Origin: an uncultured Kiritimatiellota bacterium
GTDB taxonomy: Bacteria > Verrucomicrobiota > Kiritimatiellia > RFP12 > UBA1067
Assembly (NCBI GenBank): GCA_934635045.1
Contig: CAKTZA010000025.1
Span: 1 to 45,502, forward strand
Length of the DNA: 45,502 bases
Direction of reading: 5' to 3'
A model generated the notes under the pieces. The model searched no databases. It had not been told where the DNA came from and saw nothing but the letters and a program-made list of their open reading frames with translations. The translations under genes were made by a program, and so were the position numbers. Positions 8,704-17,300 of this stretch are shown here, one piece after another (positions within the stretch are counted from its first letter, which is position 1; every line of letters begins with the position of its first letter).

Positions 8704-11700
8704 ATGAGAAAACACGTTTGGATTGGAGTCTGTGCCGTGGTGGGCACGGTGTATGTCGCCTGTGCGGCGGAGACGTTCGTCTTCACGAAGGCGACGGCCT
8801 ATCCGGTCGCGGCGGGACAGAAGGCCGTGCAGGAGGGACCGGTCTCGAACCTCTGCTGGGGCGCGGCAAGCGCGAGCCTCGACATCAAGGGCGACGTCAC
8901 GTTTCGCGGCGGCTTCTTCACGGGCGAGAAGCAGACGCGGCAGAAGGGCTATCCGACGACGCTGATCGTCCGCGCGGGCGCGGTCGCCCGCATCGCGCAG
9001 ACGCCAATCCTGACGCCGGGCGTCGATTTCCGCCAGACGCAGCCGGGCGAAGTGCGCCTCGCCGCCGCCGGCAGCCAGTATCGCGACTGGTACGTGCAGC
9101 ACGGCACGCTCGTCTGCGAAGGGGCGAACGTCCTCAATCCCGACCGGGGACTTGTGCTGTGGGGACAGGCCCCCGGCACGGTCGATCTCAACGGCTTCAG
9201 CCAGAACGTCAGCGAGCTGCGGGCGACGGACGCAAAATGCGATCCGGCGACGCGGATCGTGAACAGCGGCACGAACGGCATCCTCGTCGTGAAGCGCTAC
9301 CTGCGCGGCGGGCGGGAGCTGCCGCCCGGCTGGTACGGCGATTTCGTCGTCGTGCGCCAGCATGACGGACGCCTGCCGCCGCGTCCGACGAAGGCCGCGT
9401 ATCCCGTCTACAAGGCCTCGTCCGACATCCGCGTCGTTCACGAACGCGACGGCATCGGGAACTTCCTCGCCAAGTGCCGCGCCGGAAAGCCCGTGACGGT
9501 CGCCTACTTCGGCGGCTCGATCACGGCGATGAAGGGGTGGCGCGACCTGACGACGAAATGGCTCGGCGAGACGTATCCGAAGGCGAAAATCACCGAAGTC
9601 GCCGCGTCCATCGGCGGCACGGGGTCGGATCTCGGCGTGTTCCGGCTCGCGAAGGACGTGCTGGCGAAGAATCCCGACCTCGTGTTCGTCGAGTTCGCGG
9701 TGAACGACGGCGATAAGCGGCCGCGCGACATCTGGCGGCAGATGGAGGGCATCGTGCGCCAGATCTGGAGACGCGATCCGCAGACGGACATCGCGTTCTG
9801 CTACACGGTCGCGGGCGGCATCTTCGACACCTACGCGAAAGGCGCCTACAACCGCAGCGCGGGCGCGATGGAGCAGGTGGCCGAACACTACGGCATCCCG
9901 TCCATCTCCCTCGGTGTGCCGGCGGTCGAGCTCTACAAGAAGGGAAAGCTCGTCGTCTCGCGCGGCTATTTCGCGACGGCCGTCCCGAAGGAAGACCCCG
10001 ACTTCGACCGCAAGGTGAAGGAACTCATGGCGGGCGACAAGCGGGTCCTCTTCGCGAACGACGGGGTGCATCCGCGTCCCGAAGGCCATGCGCTCTATCT
10101 TGAAGCCGTGAAAAAGGCATTCGCCGCGATGGACGGATCGAAGCCCGTCGACCACGCGTCGCGTCTCGCGACGCCGTTCGTGCCCGACAACTGGGAAGCG
10201 GCGAAGGTGTTCCCCGTCACGGCGGACGTCCTGCGTGGCGACTGGGCGCCCGACCCGGAGCGTCCGGGCACGTTCATGACGCACACGCCGGGCGCCTCGC
10301 TGAAGTTCTCCTTCGCCGGTTCGGTCTTGCGTCTGCGGATGTGCTATCAGCCCGACGGCGGCATCCTTTCGGCGAAGATCGACGGCAAGCCCATCGCGGA
10401 CGTCGTGGGCTTTGACCAGTATTCGACCTATGTGCGCGGCGGTTCCGTCACGCTCTACGACGGCGCGGACGGCATCCACGAGGTCGAGCTGACGCTGACG
10501 GATCGCGAACCCGACCGCACAATCCTTTCGCGGCAGCTCAAGGAGCCGGCGAAGGAACTCGCCGCACCCAAGTACAAGGGCACGACCTTCCGCGTGTCGC
10601 AGCTGATGATCATCGGCGACCTGCTCGGCGAGCGGACGCTCACCGTCGCGCCGGACGGCCTCTCGCCGCAGCAGGCGCTGGAGACGATCCGCGCGGCGAA
10701 GAAAGGCGGCGACACGTCCGCCTGGACGGTCGACGTGAAGCCGGGGCTCTACACGCTGCGCGAGCCGCTGACGTTCACGCCGGAAGACTCGGGCACGGCG
10801 GCGGCGCCGGTGACGTGGCGCGGTGCGGGCGAGGCGAGCGAGATTTCGGGCGGTGCGCCGCTCGTCGGCTGGCGCGACACGGGCAAGGGCTGGTTCGAGA
10901 CGGACGCGCCGACCGGGCCGGACGGCGAGCCGATCTGGTTCGAGATGCTGTGGGTGAACGGCCGCCGCGCCGCGAACGCGCCGTATCCGAAAGGCGAAAA
11001 CTGGCTTGTGCCGGGCGCGTGTGCGCAGGAGATCCTGTCGAAGGACGCAAAGGGCAAGGCGACGCGCACGCGCGAATCGCTGACGGTCATGGACGAGACG
11101 CTGCGGCAGCTGCTCGACGCGGCGCCGGCGGCGGAACGCCCCTACGTCCACCTGATTGTCCACCAGAAGTGGAACGCGACGAAGCGTCCCGTCTCCGACT
11201 GGCAGGACAGCCGCCTCTTCACGGAGGGCACCGTGGCCTGGAACTGGTCGCAGAAGTGGAACGCCGAGGCGATCTATCGCGTCGGCAACCTGCGCGGCGC
11301 GTTCACCGCGCCGGGCGAGTGGTTCTACGACCGAACTGGGCGCAAGGTTCTCTACCGTCCTCTGCCTGGCGAGACGCCGCAGACGCTTCGCGCCCTTGCG
11401 CCGCTCGCGAAGCTCTCGCGGCTCATCGTCGTGAAGGGCGAGCCGGACAAGGGGCGGTACGTCGACCAGATCCGCTTCGAGGGTCTGGCGTTCACGGCGA
11501 GCGACGCGACGCCGATCGAGGGAGGGAAGGGACCGCTGACCTACTATCCCGGACAGGCCGCCCGGGCCTTTGACGCACTCCTTGACGCGACGGGGGCGCG
11601 GAACTTCGCACTGACGAGCTGCTTCGTGAAGCACACGGGCAACATCGGCCTCAGGCTGCGCGACGGGTGCTTCTCGAACCGGGTCACGCGCTGCGTCTTC

Positions 11701-12642
11701 TCGGATCTCGGTGCGGGCGGCGTGTGGTTCGGGGCGGACGCGGTGCGGCTCGCGAAGGACGAGAAGTATCCGGTCGGACGGCGCGAGATCTTCGGCTATC
11801 ATCCGCGCGCGAATGCGTTCAACGTGCTGGAAGACTGCATCATCCGTGACGGCGGCCACTACAACGCGATGGGGACGGGCGTCGTGATCGGCCACGCCTC
11901 CGACTGCCGCGTGGCGCACTGCGAGATTTCCGACTTCTACTATTCGGGCGTGTCCGTCGGCTGGCAGTGGGCGTACCTGCCGACGGCGGCGATGCGCAAC
12001 GTCGTGCGTTTCAACCGCATCCACGACCTCGGCAAGGGCGTCCTTTCCGACATGGGCGGCGTCTACACGCTCGGCACGGCGTTCGGCACGCGCGTGACGG
12101 ACAACGTGATCTACAACGTCTCGTCGCGCACCTACGGCGGCTGGGGGCTCTACGCCGACGAGGGATCGGAAGGCATCGTCTTTGCGCGCAATCTCGTCTA
12201 CAACACGCACGACGGCGGCTTCCACCAGCACTATGGCGCGGGCAACACCGTGCAGAACAACATCTTCGCGTGGAACGAGCAGAACGGCGTCATCCGCACG
12301 ATCCGCGCGAACGTGTTCAGCGTGCGCAGCTCGCTGAACGTCGTCGCGAACATCGTGCTGACGGACCGGGGCGACCTCGCGTCGGCGGGCGTGCGCGGCG
12401 TCGAGGGCGTGTGGGCGAACAACCTCTGGTTCGACCCGAACGGCGAGGCGAAGCTGGACGGCCTGACGTGGGAGAAGTGGCGCACGTGCGGCAAGGAGGT
12501 CAACGGACGCTACGCCGACCCGCGCTTCGTGGACGCGCGTCGCCTCGACTTCCGCCTCAAGCCGGACTCGCCCGCGTTCGCACTCGGCTTTCAGCCGTTC
12601 GACTTCACGCGCGCCGGCGTGCGTGGCTCGACGACGGAGTGA
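8704..12642 (+). CDS. Multidomain SGNH esterase fused to a right-handed beta-helix (GH141-like) enzyme
   Basis: A 1312-residue secreted protein; AGGAGG lies 7 bases before the ATG and the signal peptide ends near VACA. Residues about 20-215 form a passenger-like module with LNGFSQN and a PPGWYG turn, matching modules of the neighbouring surface proteins. Residues about 260-480 are a canonical SGNH hydrolase: GGSIT (Ser272), VND (Asn334) and DGVHP (Asp453, His456). A beta-sandwich follows (about 490-640). From about 645 to the end is a pectate-lyase-like parallel beta-helix with VAPDG, GLYTLREPLTFTPEDSGT and GGxPLVGW features, resembling GH141 (alpha-L-fucosidase/xylanase family). It probably deacylates and cleaves the same branched glycan. 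The GH141 assignment is by motif recall only. Confidence 0.82.
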   Translation: MRKHVWIGVCAVVGTVYVACAAETFVFTKATAYPVAAGQKAVQEGPVSNLCWGAASASLDIKGDVTFRGGFFTGEKQTRQKGYPTTLIVRAGAVARIAQTPILTPGVDFRQTQPGEVRLAAAGSQYRDWYVQHGTLVCEGANVLNPDRGLVLWGQAPGTVDLNGFSQNVSELRATDAKCDPATRIVNSGTNGILVVKRYLRGGRELPPGWYGDFVVVRQHDGRLPPRPTKAAYPVYKASSDIRVVHERDGIGNFLAKCRAGKPVTVAYFGGSITAMKGWRDLTTKWLGETYPKAKITEVAASIGGTGSDLGVFRLAKDVLAKNPDLVFVEFAVNDGDKRPRDIWRQMEGIVRQIWRRDPQTDIAFCYTVAGGIFDTYAKGAYNRSAGAMEQVAEHYGIPSISLGVPAVELYKKGKLVVSRGYFATAVPKEDPDFDRKVKELMAGDKRVLFANDGVHPRPEGHALYLEAVKKAFAAMDGSKPVDHASRLATPFVPDNWEAAKVFPVTADVLRGDWAPDPERPGTFMTHTPGASLKFSFAGSVLRLRMCYQPDGGILSAKIDGKPIADVVGFDQYSTYVRGGSVTLYDGADGIHEVELTLTDREPDRTILSRQLKEPAKELAAPKYKGTTFRVSQLMIIGDLLGERTLTVAPDGLSPQQALETIRAAKKGGDTSAWTVDVKPGLYTLREPLTFTPEDSGTAAAPVTWRGAGEASEISGGAPLVGWRDTGKGWFETDAPTGPDGEPIWFEMLWVNGRRAANAPYPKGENWLVPGACAQEILSKDAKGKATRTRESLTVMDETLRQLLDAAPAAERPYVHLIVHQKWNATKRPVSDWQDSRLFTEGTVAWNWSQKWNAEAIYRVGNLRGAFTAPGEWFYDRTGRKVLYRPLPGETPQTLRALAPLAKLSRLIVVKGEPDKGRYVDQIRFEGLAFTASDATPIEGGKGPLTYYPGQAARAFDALLDATGARNFALTSCFVKHTGNIGLRLRDGCFSNRVTRCVFSDLGAGGVWFGADAVRLAKDEKYPVGRREIFGYHPRANAFNVLEDCIIRDGGHYNAMGTGVVIGHASDCRVAHCEISDFYYSGVSVGWQWAYLPTAAMRNVVRFNRIHDLGKGVLSDMGGVYTLGTAFGTRVTDNVIYNVSSRTYGGWGLYADEGSEGIVFARNLVYNTHDGGFHQHYGAGNTVQNNIFAWNEQNGVIRTIRANVFSVRSSLNVVANIVLTDRGDLASAGVRGVEGVWANNLWFDPNGEAKLDGLTWEKWRTCGKEVNGRYADPRFVDARRLDFRLKPDSPAFALGFQPFDFTRAGVRGSTTE

Positions 12643-12661
12643 GAGGCGCCGTTTCTTTTCT

Positions 12662-12683
12662 AAAACGGACGGGTGTCCGTTTT
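12662..12683. promoter_or_regulatory. Palindromic operator-like site 1
   Basis: Perfect palindrome AAAACGGAC-N4-GTCCGTTTT. It sits 20 bases after the SGNH/GH141 gene and exactly 32 bases from a second copy. The A/T-flanked stem could also act as a bidirectional terminator. The best reading is a binding site for the regulator encoded at 12789. Confidence 0.75.
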
Positions 12684-12725
12684 GGTCAATACTAAAACGG
12701 ACACCTGTCCGCTTTGGTATTGACC
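12684..12725. promoter_or_regulatory. Palindromic operator-like site 2, within a 42-bp palindrome
   Basis: The second copy (12694-12715, AAAACGGAC-N4-GTCCGCTTT) is nested in a larger palindrome with outer arms GGTCAATAC (12684-12692) and GTATTGACC (12717-12725). The outer right arm contains the -35 hexamer TTGACC of the regulator promoter, so a bound protein would block RNA polymerase. Confidence 0.8.
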
Positions 12726-12749
12726 GTGTGCGAGCTGTTCTGCTATAAT
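12720..12749 (+). promoter_or_regulatory. Promoter of the GntR/LacI-type regulator
   Basis: TTGACC at 12720-12725 and TATAAT at 12744-12749 with an 18-base spacer. It overlaps operator 2, which points to autoregulation. Confidence 0.8.
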
Positions 12750-12788
12750 TCCGCACATGAAGACATACCCTCAATCTTGCGCATAGGC

Positions 12789-13877
12789 ATGAAAAGGGAA
12801 AACTCCAGGTCGCAGCAGATTCTGAACGCCCTCGTCGCGGACATTCGGTGCGGGCGGTATTCGCCGACGCAGACGTTTCCGAGCGAGACGGCGCTCGCGC
12901 GGCGGTTCAAGGTGAGCCGCTCTCTCATGACGGTCGTGTTCAATGAGCTGGAGCGCGACGGGCTGGTCGTGCGCCGTCAGGGCAAGGGCACGTTCGTCGC
13001 GCCCTCGGCGCTGGCGCGCAAGATTGGGCTGGTCATTCCCGGCATTGCCGTCTCCGACTTCTTCCAGCCGATCCTCAGCGAGATCAGCCGCCTTGCGCGC
13101 GCGAACGACTACGAACTGAACTTCGGCGAGGTGTATTCGCAGAGCCATGACGCGCGCGTCCGCCAGGTGCGCGAACTCGCGGCGGAGTTCATCCGCCAGC
13201 GCGTCGCCGGCGTCATCTACGAGCCGCTGGTCGGTGAACGTGCCGGCGAGCTGAATGCGCACATCCTCCGCGTCTTTGACCGCAAGGGCATCCCGGTCGT
13301 CCTTCTGGACAGCGACATCGTGCCGTTTCCGGCGCGCAGCGCCTACGACGTCATCGGCACGAACGACGTCAAGGCCGGTGCGCTGATTGCGCAGCATCTC
13401 CTGTCGCTGGGCGTGCGGAAGGTCCACTTCCACCTGCCGGCGGACGGGCCCATCACGTTCGACAACCGAATCTTCGGCGCGAAGGCGCACCTGCGTGAGC
13501 ACGATCCCAAGGTGAGGTTGTCGATGCTGAGCTCGGCGTCCGACGACCTGGCGAAGCTGAGGCGGCACCTGAAGGCGCACGGTCGTCCGGACGTCTTCGT
13601 CTGCATGAACGACGCGACGGCGGCCCTCTTCCGGCAGACGCTCGAACGGGCGGGCCTGCAGGTGCCGCGCGACGTGCTGCTGACGGGGTTTGCCGACCTC
13701 TCGATCGCGTCGCTGATGACGCCGCCGCTGACGACCGTCCGCCAAGACCGCATCGAGATCGCGCGCGCGGCGTTCCGCCGCCTCGTCGCGCGCATTGCCC
13801 AGCCGAGCCTGCCGCCGAGCGAGATCTTCCTGCCGGCGGCGCTCGTCGTGCGCGGCTCGACGGCAAAACGGCGTTAG
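12789..13877 (+). CDS. GntR-type HTH / LacI-type sugar-binding transcriptional regulator (AraR-like architecture)
   Basis: A 362-residue regulator. Residues about 5-75 form a GntR-family winged helix (FPSETALARRFKVSRSLM, then GLVVRRQGKGTFVA). Residues about 80-360 form a periplasmic-binding-protein-like effector domain of the LacI/GalR type (IGLVIPGI, GVIYEP, PVVLLDSDI, VIGTNDVKAGALIAQHLL, DVFVCMNDATA, LLTGFADL, PPLTTVRQD). The same combination occurs in the arabinose repressor AraR of Bacillus. It probably senses a sugar released by the flanking enzymes and represses by binding the two palindromes just upstream. The start at 12789 begins the HTH directly; the ribosome site ATAGG is weak. Target genes beyond itself are inferred, since I found no other copies of the operator in the window. 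Confidence 0.87.
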   Translation: MKRENSRSQQILNALVADIRCGRYSPTQTFPSETALARRFKVSRSLMTVVFNELERDGLVVRRQGKGTFVAPSALARKIGLVIPGIAVSDFFQPILSEISRLARANDYELNFGEVYSQSHDARVRQVRELAAEFIRQRVAGVIYEPLVGERAGELNAHILRVFDRKGIPVVLLDSDIVPFPARSAYDVIGTNDVKAGALIAQHLLSLGVRKVHFHLPADGPITFDNRIFGAKAHLREHDPKVRLSMLSSASDDLAKLRRHLKAHGRPDVFVCMNDATAALFRQTLERAGLQVPRDVLLTGFADLSIASLMTPPLTTVRQDRIEIARAAFRRLVARIAQPSLPPSEIFLPAALVVRGSTAKRR

Positions 13878-14180
13878 CCGAAAGGGCGGCTGTCTTCATA
13901 ACGCCAATCATCCTGAGGAGCCTACGGCGTTTAACACGGAGGGAACGGAGGATGGAAGACGCGGAGAGGGTGTTGAGAGGGCGTGCCGGACTGTCGCGTC
14001 AGCGACCCCTGTCTATGCTCCGTGCCTCCGTTCCTCAGAACCCTCCGTGTTCAGCGCCGCAGGCTTTTCCGTGTTCAGCGACAGCAATATTCCCCACACC
14101 TCCTTTGCGGCAGCGTCGACCACCTCGGCGACGACAAAACCCCCGACAAGGATTCGCCGCGTAAAATCGAGTACCTAAAA
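13878..14180. other. Non-coding region with degenerate CACGGAGG repeats
   Basis: No supported gene in about 300 bases. AACACGGAGG...ACGGAGG (13933-13951) is inverted relative to CCTCCG...CCTCCGTGTT (14025-14051), so the interval can fold into a long imperfect hairpin. The units belong to the same repeat type as 8506-8530. Confidence 0.6.
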
Positions 14181-14226
14181 AACTTGTTTAACAAGTTGTC
14201 GCGGTCTGCGTTTTTTATGGTATAAT
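14181..14226 (+). promoter_or_regulatory. Promoter of the glycan operon with an overlapping palindrome
   Basis: TATAAT at 14221-14226 is preceded by ATGG; the best -35 candidate is TTGTCG at 14196-14201 with a long (19-base) spacer. A palindrome AACTTGT-TTA-ACAAGTT at 14181-14197 overlaps the -35 and is a candidate repressor site. It differs from the 12.7-kb operator, so a different regulator is implied. Confidence 0.7.
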
Positions 14227-14307
14227 GGTTCGCGTAGGCAATGATACCAGAAAGGACTGCGAGATGAGCAACCAGTTGAAGCAAGGTCAGGGCCAGGGCG
14301 AAAGGCC

Positions 14308-17300
14308 TTGGCGTCAAGCAAAAGAACCACCGTCAGGGGGGGGGGGGGGGGTCTCTACGCGCTCCTGACGCTCGCGGCGGCCTTGCTGAATGTCGCGGTC
14401 GCCCACGCCCATGAGTACACGTGGGTCGGTGCCGCGTCGGCGGACGCCGACTGGAACCGCGCGGCGAACTGGGAGAGTTCAGACGGCGGCACGTCCTACC
14501 CGAACGCGGCGGACGACACCGCCGTCTTCACGGGCGACGCCAGACCCAGGACGCTCGGCAGCTACACGGTCGGCGGCCTGAAGCTGACGGCGGCGGGGAC
14601 GCTGACCATCAACACGTACGGCAACCGCTTCAGGGTCGCCGGCCCGAACGCCCGATTCGACTTCGCCGACGGTTCGACCGCCGTCTTCACGGGCGGCGGT
14701 GCCGTCGAGGCGGCGGACGATCTCGCGACGAAGCTGACGATCACGGGCGTCTGCACGGTCTCGAACGAGGTGGCCCTCGGCACGTCGCGCGCGCGGTTCG
14801 CGGAGGTCAACCTCGAAAAGGGCACGTTCGCCTCCGCGCAGGCCGTCTGCGTCAGGAAGTTCCATGTCGGGCCAGGCGCCGCCTTCGTCGCGTCGAGCGG
14901 GGGCCTGGACTATTCCGAGACATGCTTTGACCTGGCGGCGGGCGCGGTGGCGGATCTCACGTCGAACAATTACGGAAACGGCGTCGGCGCGTTCAGCGGC
15001 GCGGGCACGGTGCGCGGCTTTCGCGGCAGGCTCTCCCTGCCGGACGGCCCCTACGTGTTCTCCGGCACGTGCGAAAACATGCCGAACGGCAGCATATGCG
15101 ACTGGACGATCAGCCCGATCGGCGCGCAATCCGCTGATGCGCATGCGCTGGTCGTCGGCTCGGCGAACGCGCTCTCGAACTGCGCCGTGCGCCTGCCGGA
15201 CTCCGCCGGGCGGTCGCTGCGCTTCGCCGCCGGCATCGGCACGTTCCGCCTCGGCGAGCTTGCGGCCTCGTCCGCGCAAAGTCTCTGTCTCGCGGACGAG
15301 GCGGACGCGCCGGTCACGGTCTTCTGCCGCGTGGCGGAGAGCGCGCTGTCCAGTACGCTGACGTCGGGGCCCGGCGACCTCTACGTCGGCAACAGGTCCA
15401 ACAGCGCGATCACCTACACCGGCTCGGCGCTTTTTCGGCACACGGGCGTCCTGGGCGGCTTTGCCGGCGTGATGGGGCAGGATGCGCAGAACACGTTCTT
15501 CGGCGACAAGGCCGATGCGGCGAATGACGCGAAGCTTGACGGCCTTGCGGGCATCGCCGGCTGGAATTTCGGCCCGTCCGCGATGAGCGTGCGGAACTAT
15601 TTTCGCAACGTGAACGCCTTCACGCTGAAGGGGCTTTACGGCAACGGGCTCTTCCAGTTCGAGGGCGCCGGCGCGGCGGCGGTCTGGGATTTCGCGGTGA
15701 CGCCGATCGACGGCAAGGTTCCGAACGTCGTGCTGGACGCGAACGGCGGGGACGTGACGGTCGAGACCGCGCGGGCGGGGGCGTGCAACCTGCAGCTCGG
15801 CGCGGGACGAACCCTCACGGTCAACGGCGGCACGATCGGCTCGGCGGAGGCGCGGGCGACGGTCAATGCGCCGGGGCTCGGCACGGGCGGCGACGGCACG
15901 CTCATCCTCGCGGGCGCGACGCTGCACGCGGCGATGGACTCCTACGCGCGCCGGATCGAGGTCCGCGACGGCGGCGTGCTGGCGCATTACGGGCGGCTGA
16001 ACGTCCCCGCGTCGGCGACGGCGGCGGATCCCGCGACGCTCCATGTCGACGGCGGCACGCTGCGCGCCGTCTGGCCGGCGGGCGGCTACTGGCCCATTGA
16101 GTTGCCGCACGCGAGCAATGCCGCCCGGCAGCGAATCACGGTCGGCACGGGTGGTGCGCATTTCGATGTCGTGCGCGACAACACGGAATACAGTTTGGTC
16201 GTGGCGGCCCCTGTGTCTGGTTCGGGGCGCGTCGAGAAGACCGGGTGCGCGAATCTGGAGTTCCGCCATCCGTTTGACATCGCGGGCGACTTTCACTTGC
16301 GCGAGGGTGGCCTCGTGTGTGCCGTCTTGGAGGACTCCGCCGCGCTGTTGGGGTCGGGCGATTTCATCCTCGGCAACGGCTGGCTGGATCTCGGCTCATA
16401 CGGCCACGCCTGTGGCCTCGCAACGGGCTCGGGCTCTTCTTTCCGCTATCGGAATTGCGGTTCCGTTGTCGTCAACGGCGGTCAGGCGGCACAGGTGACG
16501 ATCGGCTCGGCGGGGAACGCGGCGTTTGTGCGCGAGGCGAAGGGGAGCGTCCTCAACTTCTGCTCGAAAGCGTCCGCCGACAGCCTGGACGGCAACGGCG
16601 CGACAATCACCGTCGCGGGCTCAGTCGGCGTGACGCGCGCGGGCGTTCTCGACCAGCCGGTCTTCGCCTTGACGCGCGCGGCGACGGATCGTTACGCCTT
16701 TGACTTCCTGCGGCTCGACGAGGCGAATCGCCTCGTGAATGCGTCCGGCCTCTACAAGACGGCGTTCGTCGCGTCGGGCGACGACATCGTGAACGTCACG
16801 TCCGCGACGACGCTCGCCGGGGATGCGACGTGCGGCGGTCTGCGCGTCCAGTCGGCCACGCTGACGATTCCGGCGGACGCGACGCTGTCGTTCTCGAATG
16901 AGGATTGTCCGGCGGCGATCCTGCTCGGCAACGGAAGCGCCGCTGGTTCAATTAGTGGAGACGGGACGCTGGACTTCGGCGCGCGTGAGGGCGTCGTCGC
17001 CGTCGGGCTTTCGGGATCCGATTCGTACGACCTGTCGGGACGCCTCGCGACGAAAATCTGCGGCACGGGCGGACTGACGCTGTCGGGCAACCTGCTGTTC
17101 GGGCACTCGTCCATTCGCCTCGCCGCGTCGAACGCCTATTCGGGCGGCACGTGGATCAACGCCGTCGAGGCCGGGGCCGAGGCCGACGGATGCTTCGGCA
17201 CAGGCGACGTGTACGTCGGAACCGGCGTAGGCGAAAGCGGCTCCCTGCGGCTCGGCAACGTCACGCTGGCCAATGCGCTGCACGTCACGGGCGACGGCAA

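Noticed and set aside
12662..12725. The palindromes as simple terminators of the 8.7-12.6 kb gene
   Set aside because: Possible for site 1, but two copies at exact 32-base spacing, one embedded over a -35, fit operators better.
8701..12774. Minus-strand open frame of 1357 codons opposite the SGNH/GH141 gene
   Set aside because: Arg/Ala/His-rich, no domains, and explained by high GC in third codon positions of the real gene. The same applies to the long antisense frames at 2453-4204, 6307-8508, 19156-22176, 36362-37831 and 39474-41654.
14336..14351. Poly-G as a pure sequencing artefact
   Set aside because: The tract sits between a perfect ribosome site/ATG and signal-peptide codons, a typical phase-variation position; the exact count stays uncertain, so an artefact cannot be fully excluded.
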